From Synergistaceae bacterium (GTDB taxonomy: Bacteria > Synergistota > Synergistia > Synergistales > Aminobacteriaceae): DNA of 54,361 nucleotides. The stretch is from the NCBI GenBank assembly GCA_018436785.1, contig JAHDKR010000113.1, positions 1 through 54,361 of the forward strand, read 5' to 3'. This document shows positions 9,331 through 18,502 of this stretch, one piece after another. The translations under genes and the position numbers were made by a program. Each line of letters starts with the position of its first letter. The stretch's first letter is position 1. A model generated the notes under the pieces. That model was not told the origin of the DNA, did not search any database, and saw only the letters and a program-made list of their open reading frames with translations.

Positions 9331-12264
9331 CTGAGACTCCACACCTACCGCACCCCCCGAAGCCTTGCAGAACCGCTGCGCGAAGAGGCCGCGCGCGGCG
9401 ACACGATCTTTCTGACGCCGTCGAACAGGGACCGTCCGCTGCTGCTGGAGATGCTCTTCCTTCCGGACTCGATCTCCTTCCCGGAGCGGAAGCCGAAGGT
9501 GTGGATATGGGACGACCTCTACCGGGCGCTCGCCGAGGCCCTTGGCGTGAAACCCCGCGTGCAGATCGACCCTCCCGACCACTGGCTGCTCGTCCGGCAC
9601 ATCGTCCGTCGGCTTCGGGACCGCTGTGCCGACACGCTGCCCGCCGGGACGGCCTCGCCGCGTTTTTTGGAGCTCGCGGGACAGTCCATCCGCGAGTTGC
9701 TCAGGGAAGGCGTGCCGAGGGAGGAACTGGCGAAGGCGCTGGGCTGCGGCGGCTGCGCTCCGGGAGCGCGGTGCCGACGTCTGAGCGACGAGCGCACAGC
9801 CTCCCGGAGCGAGCGTGCGAGCGTCGCTGGAAGCGCGCTTCTTTGCGCGCTCTACGGCGACTACATCGCACTCCTCGAAGAACGCGGCCTCGCCGACAGC
9901 GCACAGATCCCCTCGCTGGGAGCGGCGCTGCTGGAGGCGTTTCCGCAGGAGGGGAGCACATGGGCGAGCGGGCTGAAGCTCCGTGCCGCCGGATTCCTGA
10001 GCTTCGCTTCGGGGCAGATGGCGTTTTTGCACTCGCTCTGCGCTGCGGGAGCGGACTTGGAGCTGTGGGTTCCCGAGTGCGGCGAAGGAGACTTTTACAC
10101 TGCGGTGCAACAGTTCCCCGAGGCCGAGCATCTCCGTTGCTCCGGGGAAAGCGAAGCTGCGCCGCCTCTCTGCGTCTCCATGGCGGCGGGCGACCTCCGT
10201 CTCTCGACGGATACGCTCGCGCGCGAGCTTTTCCTCTGGCCTGCGGGCGAGGGGTATCTCTCCGCGACGACCGGCCTCTCCTTTCCGGGGTGGGACAACA
10301 TCGCCCTCTGCGCAGAGAGCGAGGAGCTGAACTCCCTCGTCGAGAGCTTCACCCGGTACGGTATTCCCTACTCGCTGCGCGAGGGAGCGACGGTCTCCGA
10401 AACGGCGCTCTGGAAGAGCGCGCTGCGGGCGCTCGACCTGGCCGCGGACGGGTGGCCCCCCGTGGAGACGGCGGACTTTCTTTCGTCGCTGCTCTTCGCT
10501 CCGTTCAGCTTCCCGCGACGGGCATTCGGGAATGCGCTGCCTTCGGGCAAAAAAGGGTGGACGGGCTTCCTGGAGGAATTCCCCCCCGAGGCCGGGAGGG
10601 ACGCGTTCCGCCGGGCGACGGCCTTCGCCGACGTCGTGCAGCGCGGCGGGCGCCCTGAGGAGCTCCTGTCGGCCTTCGCGCACCTTGCGCCCTCCCGCGC
10701 GGAGCTGAAGCTGCTCGTCGAACGGGCGGCGCGCTTCCCCCGCCTCGACGGGCATATCCGCGAGGTGTCGCTCGCCGTGCAGGAGGCGAACGAAAAGGAG
10801 CGTTCCCTGCGCGAACTGCGCAGAGACCTTGGCGACGCGGGAAGCGCGCGTCTCTCTTTCGAGGAGGCTGTGGCCTTCCTCGGGCAGTGGGCGGAGACGG
10901 CGTCGATCTGGATGCCTTCGCCGGTCTCTCCGACCGTCGCCATTCACCCCGGCACGCCCCCCTCGCTCGTCCGCGCCCCTGTGTGGATTCTTCCCGGGAT
11001 GACGGCGAAGCGGTGGCCGGGTCAGGTGCACGAATCCCCTCTTCTGAGCGACGAACGGAAAGAGTTCCTGCACGAAAGCCTTGAGCTCGGGCGAAGCCAC
11101 CTGCCGCTGGTGCCGGAGAAGCGGAGCCAGCGCGAGGCGCTCTTCCGCCGCCTTGCGGCCTGCGGCGAGAGCCTCTGCGTTCTGCTGCGCCCTCTGGCCG
11201 ACGACGGCGGCCGTCCGCTCCCCGAATCCCCCTTCGTCGACGACGCCTGCTCTTCGTCGCATCCGTGGCTGCGCTCTTCGGGAGCGGAGCCGCTGAAACG
11301 CTCGCTCGGCGAGATTCTCGCCCCGGAGGAGTACCCTGTGGCGGAGGGCGTGGAGACGCGCTGGCGCTCGTGGGCGACGACAGGCGCGGCCCGGGGCAGC
11401 CTGAAAGAGATTCCCCTCCTCCCTCCGAAGGAGAAGGTGTTTTCACTGAGCGACCTGGACACGTACGTTTCATGCCCCTTCCGTTACTACTGCGCCCGCA
11501 CGGCGTCGCTGGACACGCCCCCCGAGGAGCTGCACCGGTTCGATCTCGCCGGAAGCGCGCTCCATCTGCTGTGGCAGAAGGTGTGGGAGCGGCGCCTTTC
11601 GACCGGGGAGCAGCTGGACTTCCTGGTCAATGGACTTTTCGACGAGGCGATGGACGAGAAGTACGCCCGCCTCCTGGCGAGCGAGAACCTCAAGCGCGAC
11701 CGGAAGGAGCTGCTGCGGCGCGCAGTTCGCCTGGCGCGCGTGCAGCAGACGATGGAGGACGGCGGGCTGGCCTCCGGGAGGCTGGAGCAGAAGCGGGAGT
11801 ACACGCTTCCGGAGTTCGAGAGGGGGGGCGTCCGCTTCAAGGGGCGCTGCGACCGGGTCGACTTCCTGAAGGGCGGCACGGCGGCCATCTTCGACTACAA
11901 GAGCGGACCGTCGTCGAACTATAAAGAAAGCCTCCAGCTCGCAGCCTACGGGATCGCCCTCGCCGCGAGCGGCATCCGGACTGTCGCGTCGGCGTTCCTC
12001 TGCCTTGCGGACGGAAAGGAGAAGGGGGCCTCCGTGGAGGGCGCGCCGTCCGTCTTCGCGTCGTTCACCACGCCGCTCGCGCCGCTCGAGTCGGACGCGG
12101 AGGAGGCGCTCGAACGGGTGGCGGAGTCGTTTGCCACAGGGCTGTTCCCCCCGCTGTACGAGTCGAAAAGCTGCCGTTTCTGCGCCTATTCGTCGCTCTG
12201 CCGGAGGCGCGACTTCCATAGCGCGGAATCCGAGGAGGAGGGTGAAGAGAATGGCGGGCGGTGA
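9331..12264 (+). CDS. addB: AddB-like helicase-nuclease subunit (Fe-S nuclease)
   Basis: A 977-residue protein if started at CTG 9331. AGGAGG (9317-9322) lies exactly eight bases before that CTG, and the frame is closed by TGA at 9307; the next in-frame ATG, 9451, would delete a conserved-looking N-terminus (TPRSLAEPLREEA, then IFLTPSNRDRPLL). No ATP-binding Walker A is seen, as in AddB subunits. The C-terminal nuclease has the AddB-type layout: Cys715 (DTYVSCPFRYY), then RCDRVDF and IFDYKSG active-site segments, and Cys948-x2-Cys951-x5-Cys957, which together would hold a 4Fe-4S cluster. With the next gene it should resect double-strand breaks for recombination. A palindrome-rich stretch at 9755-9827 may be an insertion. 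Confidence 0.85.
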   Translation: MRLHTYRTPRSLAEPLREEAARGDTIFLTPSNRDRPLLLEMLFLPDSISFPERKPKVWIWDDLYRALAEALGVKPRVQIDPPDHWLLVRHIVRRLRDRCADTLPAGTASPRFLELAGQSIRELLREGVPREELAKALGCGGCAPGARCRRLSDERTASRSERASVAGSALLCALYGDYIALLEERGLADSAQIPSLGAALLEAFPQEGSTWASGLKLRAAGFLSFASGQMAFLHSLCAAGADLELWVPECGEGDFYTAVQQFPEAEHLRCSGESEAAPPLCVSMAAGDLRLSTDTLARELFLWPAGEGYLSATTGLSFPGWDNIALCAESEELNSLVESFTRYGIPYSLREGATVSETALWKSALRALDLAADGWPPVETADFLSSLLFAPFSFPRRAFGNALPSGKKGWTGFLEEFPPEAGRDAFRRATAFADVVQRGGRPEELLSAFAHLAPSRAELKLLVERAARFPRLDGHIREVSLAVQEANEKERSLRELRRDLGDAGSARLSFEEAVAFLGQWAETASIWMPSPVSPTVAIHPGTPPSLVRAPVWILPGMTAKRWPGQVHESPLLSDERKEFLHESLELGRSHLPLVPEKRSQREALFRRLAACGESLCVLLRPLADDGGRPLPESPFVDDACSSSHPWLRSSGAEPLKRSLGEILAPEEYPVAEGVETRWRSWATTGAARGSLKEIPLLPPKEKVFSLSDLDTYVSCPFRYYCARTASLDTPPEELHRFDLAGSALHLLWQKVWERRLSTGEQLDFLVNGLFDEAMDEKYARLLASENLKRDRKELLRRAVRLARVQQTMEDGGLASGRLEQKREYTLPEFERGGVRFKGRCDRVDFLKGGTAAIFDYKSGPSSNYKESLQLAAYGIALAASGIRTVASAFLCLADGKEKGASVEGAPSVFASFTTPLAPLESDAEEALERVAESFATGLFPPLYESKSCRFCAYSSLCRRRDFHSAESEEEGEENGGR
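9755..9827 (+). repeat. Palindrome-rich segment inside addB
   Basis: It starts with a perfect palindrome GCGCTCC-G-GGAGCGC (9755-9769) and ends with a 13-base imperfect hairpin: arm 9785-9797 pairs with arm 9815-9827 with two mismatches. The encoded stretch (GARCRRLSDERTASRSERAS) is Arg/Ser-rich and unlike its flanks, so an in-frame inserted element is possible. Chance hairpins are common at this GC content. Confidence 0.35.
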
Positions 12265-15200
12265 TCTGCTGGCGCGTCTGAAGGCGCATATCGCGTCGGA
12301 AGGGGCTCTCCTTCCGGCCCAGGAGGAGGCCGTCTTCTCGGACGCGGCGCTGACCCTCGTCGGCGCGGGCGCGGGGACGGGAAAGACGCATACGCTTTCG
12401 TGGCGCTTTATCAGGGCGCTGCTCCGCGAGGATGTGCGCCCCCGGGACATCATGACGCTCACCTTTACCGACAAGGCGGCGAACGAGATGCGGGAGCGCA
12501 TCGGCGAGCTCTTTACGAAACTGCGCCCCGTGCTCGACCCAGGCGGAAACGAGCTGGCCTCGGTCGCCGCGGAGCTGCAGGAGACGCAGATCTCCACCAT
12601 CCACGCCTTCGCGCTGAACATCATCCGCGAGGAGGCGCTCTTCCTCCCCTCGGGGCTCGGCGCGCGCCCGGTATCGCCCCCGGAGGCGGAGCTCTTCACG
12701 GCGCGGGCGGAAAAGGCGCTGGACACGCTGGATTTCGGCTGGTTCACGAGGAATCTTCCGCAAGGGACGAGCTCGGGCGACTTTCTGGATACAGCTGCCG
12801 GGGAGTACCTCGCAGACGCGGTGACCGAGTACTCCCCCGAGGCGGCGGTGTCGTTCGCGCTCTCGCTGGCCGACCTGCTGGAGAGCCGGGGAGAGTCTCC
12901 CCGAGAGCTGTTGCAACGCGCGGACGACCCGCACTACTTCGACGCGGTGAAGAATCGCATTCGCGATATCTGCCTTCCCCTCTGCCGCGAGGTCGCCGGG
13001 GATTGGGAGAGGGTCTTTGCACAGCTTCCGTCTGCTCTGCCGGGGAAGAGCGCGTTCAACGAACGGCTCGACGCCTTGCGGAAGGAGTGGCCCGAGGACG
13101 CTCTGCCGCCGGAAGAGCCGGAGGGACTGCTCGCCTTCGCGACGCGGCTCTTCGACGGCATCCTCGGCAATCTCAGGGGAGCGACGACGAGCGGGAGCGG
13201 GAAGTTGGCGCAGGAGGCGCTCGGCTGCTCCTTTGCGGAGCACCGGGAGCGCTTCGGCACGCTCTGGACGGGACTGCGCTTCCTGTCGCAGGAACCGCCG
13301 GAGTTCGACGTCAGGCTGCGCTCCGTGCTGCTGCGGACCTCGGCCATGGTCTGGGAGACCTACAGGGAGTTCCGCCGCAGACGAGGGCTGTTGTCGTACG
13401 ACGACATGATCCGTCTGGCGGCTGATATCGCCGCGTCCGAAAATTCGGCGCGCTCCGTGCGCTCGTTCCGCGAGATCCTCGTGGACGAGTATCAGGATAC
13501 GAACCCGCTGCAGGACCGTCTGATCGACTCCGTCGCCGCCGAGGGGTGCAGGCGCTTTCTTGTCGGCGACCCGAAGCAGTCGATCTACCGCTTCCGCCAC
13601 GCCGACCCGACGCTGTTCGGAGAACGTATCGCCTCGCCGTCCGAGGAGACGCGCTACATCCCGCTGCAAACGAGCTTCCGCACCCGCCCCGCGCTGTTGA
13701 AGGAGATCAACGGACTCTTCGGCGGCATCTGGCGGAACGGCATCGCCTCCACGCTTCCCACCCCCTACGAGGAGCTGCTCTTCCCGGAGAATCCCGAGAT
13801 GCGGGAGCTGCGCGAGGAGACGTCCCTCCCTCCGCTCCTTCCGGTCTTTCGCCGTCAGCGGGAAAACGAACCGGTCGCGGAGACTCGAAAACGGGTGGCG
13901 CTTGCTCTCGGAGAGAAGCTGTTGGAGCTGCACGGCCAGCCCGTCTGGAACAAAAAGAACAAACAGATGCTCCCTGCTGAGTGGCGCGACATGACCATTC
14001 TCGTGCCGTCGCGCTCCTCCTTCGCCGCGCTCGAGGAGACGCTGCACCCTCTTTTCGGCATCCCCGTCGCCTTCGAGAAGGGAAAGCGCTACTTCGACAG
14101 GGGAGAGATCGGCGATCTGACGACTGCCATCCGGATGCTCGCGTTCCCCGACGACAGGGCGGCCGCGCTCGGTTTTCTGGCCTCCCCCTTCTCCGGGCTG
14201 AACATGGAGCAGTTCGCCCGCTTCCTCGGGCCGGAGGCCCCCTCGCTTGCGGAGGTCTTTCCGGAGACGGCGGCCAGGATCGAGGAGCTGCGGAGCGTCG
14301 CGCGCTACTCCGGCCTCTTCGCGGCGCTGGTGCTGCTGCTGAAAGACCAGTCGTTCCTGGGAGCGTACCCGCTGTGGAACCGGAAGAGCGCGCTGGCCAA
14401 CCTCTGGAAGGGGCTCGATCTTGTCCGCGAGTACGAGAACGTCTTCGGCAACGACCCGGCCGGGTGCGCCGCCTACGTTGCCCGCATGGCGGGGCGCAAG
14501 GGGGCCGGCGAGGAGAGCACGCCCCTCGGCGAGGAGGAAGACGTGGTCCGCGTGCTCACCGTCCACAGCGCGAAGGGGCTGGAATTCCCGATCACGGTGG
14601 TGATGGACCTGAACAACACGCCGGGAGGCGGCGGCGGACGGGGCGCGCTCGTTCCCTCCGCGCTGCTGGGCGCGGGCGCTTCGCGCCACCCCGAGGCATG
14701 GAGCGAGAAGAGCGCCTCCGAGACAGGAAAGATCGCCCGTTTTTTGGAGGACGTCGAAGTCAGGGAGGAGTGGGAACGCCTCTTTTACGTCGCGGCGACG
14801 AGAGCCATGGACTGTCTCGTCCTCTGCTCCACCTGCGGCATGAAGGAGGACGCCCCCTCCCCCGTTTCCGGATCGTGGCTCTCACTACTGCACCCGGAAA
14901 TCCCGGAGGACGAACCGGAACAGAGGCCTCTCCGGCGGACGCCCCGGGAGGAGGAACGGAAGCAGAGCGTCTCCGTCCATCCCCCGGTTGCTGCACCCCG
15001 GTTTGTGGAGCGGATGAGCGCCACGTCGTACTCGCTCTTCCGCTACTGCCCCGCCGCGTGGCGGATGAAGTTCCGTCAGGGGATCGAGATGACCTGGGAG
15101 CTTCCCTCCTCCGAGGAGGCCGGGGGAGCCGACCTCGGCTCGCTGGCTCACTGGCTCCTTTCGCGGTGGGACTTCCGCGCCGCCTCCCTTCCCGCCCTGA

Positions 15201-15778
15201 TCGACGAACAGCATCCGCGTCTGCCGCAGGGGCTTCGTCCCGCATGGAGGGACGAACGGGGAAGAAACGCTCTGAAAGGGTGGCTGGAGCGCTTCGCGGA
15301 GCTTCCGGAGGGCCGGAAACTGGCCTGCCTGCACCAAACGCTCTCGCTCCGGCGCGAGCTTCCGTTCCGCGTACAGATAGAGGGAGGCGCCGGAAGTATT
15401 CGCCTTGTCGGCTCCGTGGACGTCCTCTGGGTCGAGGGAGATACGGTCTATATAAGGGACTACAAGATCACTGCGGGAGAGATCGACGGCGCCGCGGCCT
15501 GGGAGATTCTCTACCGGGAGCAGCTTCTCTTCTATGGCTACGCCGCTTCGCTGGCCTTCCCCGGGCGGAAGCAGGACATCAGGCTGCTCCATCTTCGCGA
15601 GGGGCGCGAAGGAGAACGGATCAAGACTCCGGCATCGTGGAACGAGATGGGCGACTCCATCCTGTCGGCTGCCTCCGCCTGCGCAACGGGGCCGTTTCCT
15701 GCGGCCGCGGACCGTTGCCCGCGCTGTTTTTTCCGTCTCGATTGCCCGTACCGGATCGAAATCTCTACAGGAGAATAA
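12251..15778 (+). CDS. addA: AddA-like UvrD/RecB helicase-nuclease subunit
   Basis: A 1175-residue superfamily 1 helicase with a RecB-like nuclease. Motif I is GAGAGTGKTHT (~res 40), Ia is TLTFTDKAANEMRERI, motif II is ILVDEYQDTNPLQD, III is GDPKQSIYRFRHAD, and motif V/VI segments are LTVHSAKGLEF and ERLFYVAATRA. The C-terminal nuclease shows GSVDVLW and IRDYKI. Unusually it also has four Cys in Fe-S spacing: Cys933 (FRYCPAAW) and Cys1156-x2-Cys1159-x5-Cys1165. The ATG at 12251 lies inside the end of addB (14-base overlap), so the pair is co-translated. Frames reaching further upstream are simply the addB region read in another frame. Confidence 0.92.
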   Translation: MAGGDLLARLKAHIASEGALLPAQEEAVFSDAALTLVGAGAGTGKTHTLSWRFIRALLREDVRPRDIMTLTFTDKAANEMRERIGELFTKLRPVLDPGGNELASVAAELQETQISTIHAFALNIIREEALFLPSGLGARPVSPPEAELFTARAEKALDTLDFGWFTRNLPQGTSSGDFLDTAAGEYLADAVTEYSPEAAVSFALSLADLLESRGESPRELLQRADDPHYFDAVKNRIRDICLPLCREVAGDWERVFAQLPSALPGKSAFNERLDALRKEWPEDALPPEEPEGLLAFATRLFDGILGNLRGATTSGSGKLAQEALGCSFAEHRERFGTLWTGLRFLSQEPPEFDVRLRSVLLRTSAMVWETYREFRRRRGLLSYDDMIRLAADIAASENSARSVRSFREILVDEYQDTNPLQDRLIDSVAAEGCRRFLVGDPKQSIYRFRHADPTLFGERIASPSEETRYIPLQTSFRTRPALLKEINGLFGGIWRNGIASTLPTPYEELLFPENPEMRELREETSLPPLLPVFRRQRENEPVAETRKRVALALGEKLLELHGQPVWNKKNKQMLPAEWRDMTILVPSRSSFAALEETLHPLFGIPVAFEKGKRYFDRGEIGDLTTAIRMLAFPDDRAAALGFLASPFSGLNMEQFARFLGPEAPSLAEVFPETAARIEELRSVARYSGLFAALVLLLKDQSFLGAYPLWNRKSALANLWKGLDLVREYENVFGNDPAGCAAYVARMAGRKGAGEESTPLGEEEDVVRVLTVHSAKGLEFPITVVMDLNNTPGGGGGRGALVPSALLGAGASRHPEAWSEKSASETGKIARFLEDVEVREEWERLFYVAATRAMDCLVLCSTCGMKEDAPSPVSGSWLSLLHPEIPEDEPEQRPLRRTPREEERKQSVSVHPPVAAPRFVERMSATSYSLFRYCPAAWRMKFRQGIEMTWELPSSEEAGGADLGSLAHWLLSRWDFRAASLPALIDEQHPRLPQGLRPAWRDERGRNALKGWLERFAELPEGRKLACLHQTLSLRRELPFRVQIEGGAGSIRLVGSVDVLWVEGDTVYIRDYKITAGEIDGAAAWEILYREQLLFYGYAASLAFPGRKQDIRLLHLREGREGERIKTPASWNEMGDSILSAASACATGPFPAAADRCPRCFFRLDCPYRIEISTGE

Positions 15779-15796
15779 AAAACTGCAAAAAAGAAA

Positions 15797-15825
15797 TTGA
15801 CGAGAGAGAAAGAGACGCTTAGTAT
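15797..15825 (+). promoter_or_regulatory. Promoter of the TPR gene
   Basis: -35 TTGACG (15797-15802), 17-base spacer, -10 TAGTAT (15820-15825). The resulting leader is about 135 bases, within which no gene is seen. Confidence 0.55.
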
Positions 15826-15965
15826 TGAGTGGATGTGTGAACGATAAACCGCTTCGTTCGCCGCGTGCGTCCGGACTTTCTCCGGGACGATCCGGCATTC
15901 GGGGCGCGCGCCGAACCGCACATCCTCCCTCGGGAGTCGAAGACGGAAGGAAGGGATGGATCGAG

Positions 15966-17177
15966 ATGACGTTTGATGTACACGAGATAAGCCCGCTTGA
16001 ATGGGACGATATGGCCGACGGATTCCTCGACCTGGTCGACAACGAAATACGCGCGGCGGAGATGCTGTTGAACGCTGATCCGCCACTGGCCATGCCCTCG
16101 ATACCTCACTCGCTCATAGCGACGGAATACCTGCTCTTTCTGGCCGTCCAGCTATTGGGCGCCTCGAAGCAATCCTGGACGAATGTCGACGAGTATATCA
16201 AGTTCATCGCGGAGAAGGCGCCCGATCTTCGCCGTACGCTCGGCCCCCTGACCCCGCTGAAGAAGGCCGCGGCGGCGGGAGCGTTCGACGAGGACATCTT
16301 CAAGGTCGCCGAATCCGCCTTCAAGGCGACGGTGAAGGCCGAAAAGATCCTCGGCGAATTCATCGACAAGAAGCTGGAGGAGCTGTACGCCGAACATGAG
16401 ACATCGCCCGCGTCTCCCTCCGGCGGTTCCGGCGGCCGCGGGAATGAGTACGGGCAGGCGATGGAAATCCTCGACAAGGCGTGGGGGGAGACGTCGGTGA
16501 AGAAGCGGGCAACGCTGGTGAAAAAGGCGCTCGCGCTCTGCCCAGATATCGCCGACGCGTATGTCATTCTGGGCAACGACGCTCTTGATTCCGGGAAGCC
16601 GGAAGAAGCGATCGAACACTACCGCAGGGGGCTGGAAGCCGGGGAAAGGGAGCTGGGCGCGGAAGCCTTTACCGACGACAAAGGGCATTTCTGGGGCCTT
16701 CTGGAAACCCGCCCCTACATGCGCGCCCGCTTCGGTCTTGCCTCGGTGCTGCACAAAAGCGGCAGCGTACGCGAGGCCTCGGAACACTACAAGGCGATGC
16801 TCGAACTGAACCCGAACGACAACCAGGGAGTGCGCTACATGCTCATCGAAGCGCTGCTGCTCCTCGGAGAGCACCAGGACGCGGACGCGCTCCTGAAGCA
16901 GTACGATGAGGAGAGCGCGTTCATGCTCTACCCGAAGGCCCTCCTGGAATTTGTGAAGAACGGCGATTCGAAGGCGGCGCAAAAGCTGCGCGCCGAGGCG
17001 ATCCGGAACAATCCGCACGTCCCGGCGTTCCTCCTCGGGAAAAAGAAGCTGCCGAAGAAAACGCCCGACTCGTACGGATTCAAAGACGAGAGCGAGGCCG
17101 TGGTCTACGCGCTTGAGTTCGGCGCTCCTTGGTCGACAATCCCCGGAGCCAAGGAGTGGCTGGCGCAGGGAGTATAG
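15966..17177 (+). CDS. Tetratricopeptide-repeat protein
   Basis: A 403-residue soluble protein. An N-terminal helical domain (~1-145) is unassigned; a Ser/Gly-rich linker (SPASPSGGSGGRG) follows, then TPR-like helical hairpins from ~150: ADAYVILGNDALDSGKPEEAI, then the stretch RPYMRARFGLASVLHKSG and ELNPNDNQGVRYMLIEALL. The RPYMRAR and NPNDNQGVRY landmarks recur in bacterial TPR proteins related to the ST7 and SEC-C-type groups. A scaffold role is likely; partner unknown. The ATG at 15966 is preferred because GATGGATCGAG lies ahead and the upstream extension is Arg/Pro-rich and overlaps the leader. It is transcribed alone and followed by a strong terminator. Confidence 0.8.
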   Translation: MTFDVHEISPLEWDDMADGFLDLVDNEIRAAEMLLNADPPLAMPSIPHSLIATEYLLFLAVQLLGASKQSWTNVDEYIKFIAEKAPDLRRTLGPLTPLKKAAAAGAFDEDIFKVAESAFKATVKAEKILGEFIDKKLEELYAEHETSPASPSGGSGGRGNEYGQAMEILDKAWGETSVKKRATLVKKALALCPDIADAYVILGNDALDSGKPEEAIEHYRRGLEAGERELGAEAFTDDKGHFWGLLETRPYMRARFGLASVLHKSGSVREASEHYKAMLELNPNDNQGVRYMLIEALLLLGEHQDADALLKQYDEESAFMLYPKALLEFVKNGDSKAAQKLRAEAIRNNPHVPAFLLGKKKLPKKTPDSYGFKDESEAVVYALEFGAPWSTIPGAKEWLAQGV

Positions 17178-17188
17178 GCGAATTTCAC

Positions 17189-17230
17189 ACACCGGAGGCC
17201 CGGACGATGCGTCCAGGCCTCCGGTGTTTT
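17189..17230 (+). terminator. Terminator of the TPR gene
   Basis: A 12-bp perfect stem, ACACCGGAGGCC (17189-17200) with GGCCTCCGGTGT (17216-17227), is extended by an inner GGAC/GTCC pair and followed by TTTT (17227-17230). It separates this gene from the convergent yitT gene. Confidence 0.85.
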
Positions 17231-17249
17231 ATGCATCTTTGCTCGCCTG

Positions 17250-18152
17250 CTACAGGCTCTTCCAGCTCTTGAACCCCTTCCCTACGACCTCCGAAGCGTC
17301 GGAGACGGACATAAAGGCCTTGGGGTCGTTTTCGGCGAGAAACCGCTTCAGCGGAATGACCTGGCGCGGTTCGAGCAAAGTCATCAAGACGGGGCGCTTC
17401 TGCTTGGAGTACCCGCCCACACCCTCGAAACGGGTCGTCCCCCGGTGCAGCGAGAGGTTGATGTACGCCGAAACTTCCTCGGGGATGTTCGTGATGATAA
17501 AGACCTGCTTTCTGCGGTCGAACGAGCGCGTCGTGTTGTCGACGACGATCCCGAAGACGTACAACCCCACCGCGCCGTAAATGGCCGCGTCCAGGCCCAC
17601 GACGAAGAAGGAGAGCCCGAGAAGCCCCATGTTGATGTAGATGCTGAACTGCCCCATCTCGATACCGTAGCGCTTCCGCAGGGCGACGCCGGGGATGTCG
17701 AGGCCTCCGGTGGAGCCGCCCACGCGGAAGACGAGCCCAGCGCCGAGACCGCGCAGCACGCCGGAGACCATGGCGGCAAGGAATTTGTCGCCGATCACGG
17801 GAACGGGGACGAATTCAAAGAGCTTCAGCAGCAGCGAGAAGAGGAGCACCGCCCACATAGTCCACATCACGAAGCGCGGCGAAAGCTCCCTCCACGCCCA
17901 GATCATCAGCAGGGCGTTCAGTATCAGTATCACCCAGGAGGGGGAGATTCCGAAGACGTAGTTCGACAGCACCGCGATACCCGAAACGCCAAGATCGGGG
18001 AAGCGGTTGGGCAAAACGAAGAGCACCACCGCGACCGCCTGAATGGAGACGCCTATCGTGACGGCGAGGAACGCCTTCCACTCGTCGCGTATTTCGCTCA
18101 AAACTCTCGCGGCGCCTCTGCGCGCCAATGTGCGCATTCTTTTTATTTCCAT
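17250..18152 (-). CDS. YitT family membrane protein (DUF161 + DUF2179)
   Basis: A 300-residue inner-membrane protein. Five or six hydrophobic segments lie in residues ~25-200, including AVTIGVSIQAVAVVLFVLPN and GGSTGGLDIPGVALRK, the latter a family signature. The C-terminal ~80 residues form the soluble DUF2179 domain (RKQVFIITNIPEEVS, GVGGYSKQKRPVLMTLL). The family's transport or sensing role is not established. The start at ATG 18152 has AGAGGGGTGGT upstream; a TTG fourteen codons earlier lacks a ribosome site. It is divergent from remB-gyrB. Confidence 0.88.
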   Translation of the reverse strand: MEIKRMRTLARRGAARVLSEIRDEWKAFLAVTIGVSIQAVAVVLFVLPNRFPDLGVSGIAVLSNYVFGISPSWVILILNALLMIWAWRELSPRFVMWTMWAVLLFSLLLKLFEFVPVPVIGDKFLAAMVSGVLRGLGAGLVFRVGGSTGGLDIPGVALRKRYGIEMGQFSIYINMGLLGLSFFVVGLDAAIYGAVGLYVFGIVVDNTTRSFDRRKQVFIITNIPEEVSAYINLSLHRGTTRFEGVGGYSKQKRPVLMTLLEPRQVIPLKRFLAENDPKAFMSVSDASEVVGKGFKSWKSL

Positions 18153-18234
18153 TGCGACCACCCCTCTTGCTTCTTTCAAATTCTCCGACTCCAACGGATT
18201 CGGAGCGCATTTCCGCGCACTCTCCGCGGCTTTC

Positions 18235-18243
18235 TGGTATAAT
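18235..18243 (+). promoter_or_regulatory. Extended -10 promoter of remB-gyrB
   Basis: TGGTATAAT with a perfect TATAAT at 18238-18243, 38 bases before the remB ATG. The -35 region is GC-rich and poor, consistent with an extended -10 promoter. The same nonamer is found ahead of rpoD. Confidence 0.65.
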
Positions 18244-18280
18244 AGTTCAGTTAAAGACTTGCGAAATGGAGTGAAACAAC

Positions 18281-18502
18281 ATGTTCATCCCCCTCGAAGG
18301 AGACGGTCTTGTCTCCATACGCCGCATAGTCGCCCTGGTTCGTCATGAGAACGAAACGGCGGTCTATTTGCGCGACGGCTCACTCCTCGCCACCGGATTC
18401 AAACCCGAAACACTGAGGAAAAGATACAACGCTTTCTGCAAAGAGGCAAGAGCGAACGCCGAGCCTCTTCGCGCGCAACGAAACGGAGGAAAGAGAACAT
18501 GA
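18281..18502 (+). CDS. remB: RemB/YaaB-like small regulator (DUF370)
   Basis: A 73-residue protein beginning MFIPLEGDGLVSIRRIVALV, which matches the RemB/DUF370 pattern (MFIHLG..., then a beta strand, then a variable C-terminus). In Bacillus, yaaB/remB lies immediately upstream of gyrB and its relative RemA is a DNA-binding regulator of matrix genes. Here the gene also lies directly before gyrB and overlaps it by four bases (ATGA), so expression is coupled. TGGAGTG seven bases ahead is the ribosome site. Identification rests on length, N-terminus and location; a search should confirm it. Confidence 0.75.
   Translation: MFIPLEGDGLVSIRRIVALVRHENETAVYLRDGSLLATGFKPETLRKRYNAFCKEARANAEPLRAQRNGGKRT

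Noticed and set aside
9283..11262. A 659-codon minus-strand open frame
   Set aside because: Antisense to addB, no recognisable fold and no upstream signals.
12005..12250. N-terminal extension of addA
   Set aside because: The extra 82 residues are Arg/Ser-rich and are the addB C-terminus read in another frame; the ATG at 12251 has the expected overlap.
12065..14689. An 874-codon minus-strand open frame
   Set aside because: It lies opposite addB/addA, where helicase motifs are unmistakable; composition is Arg/Gln-rich with no domain.
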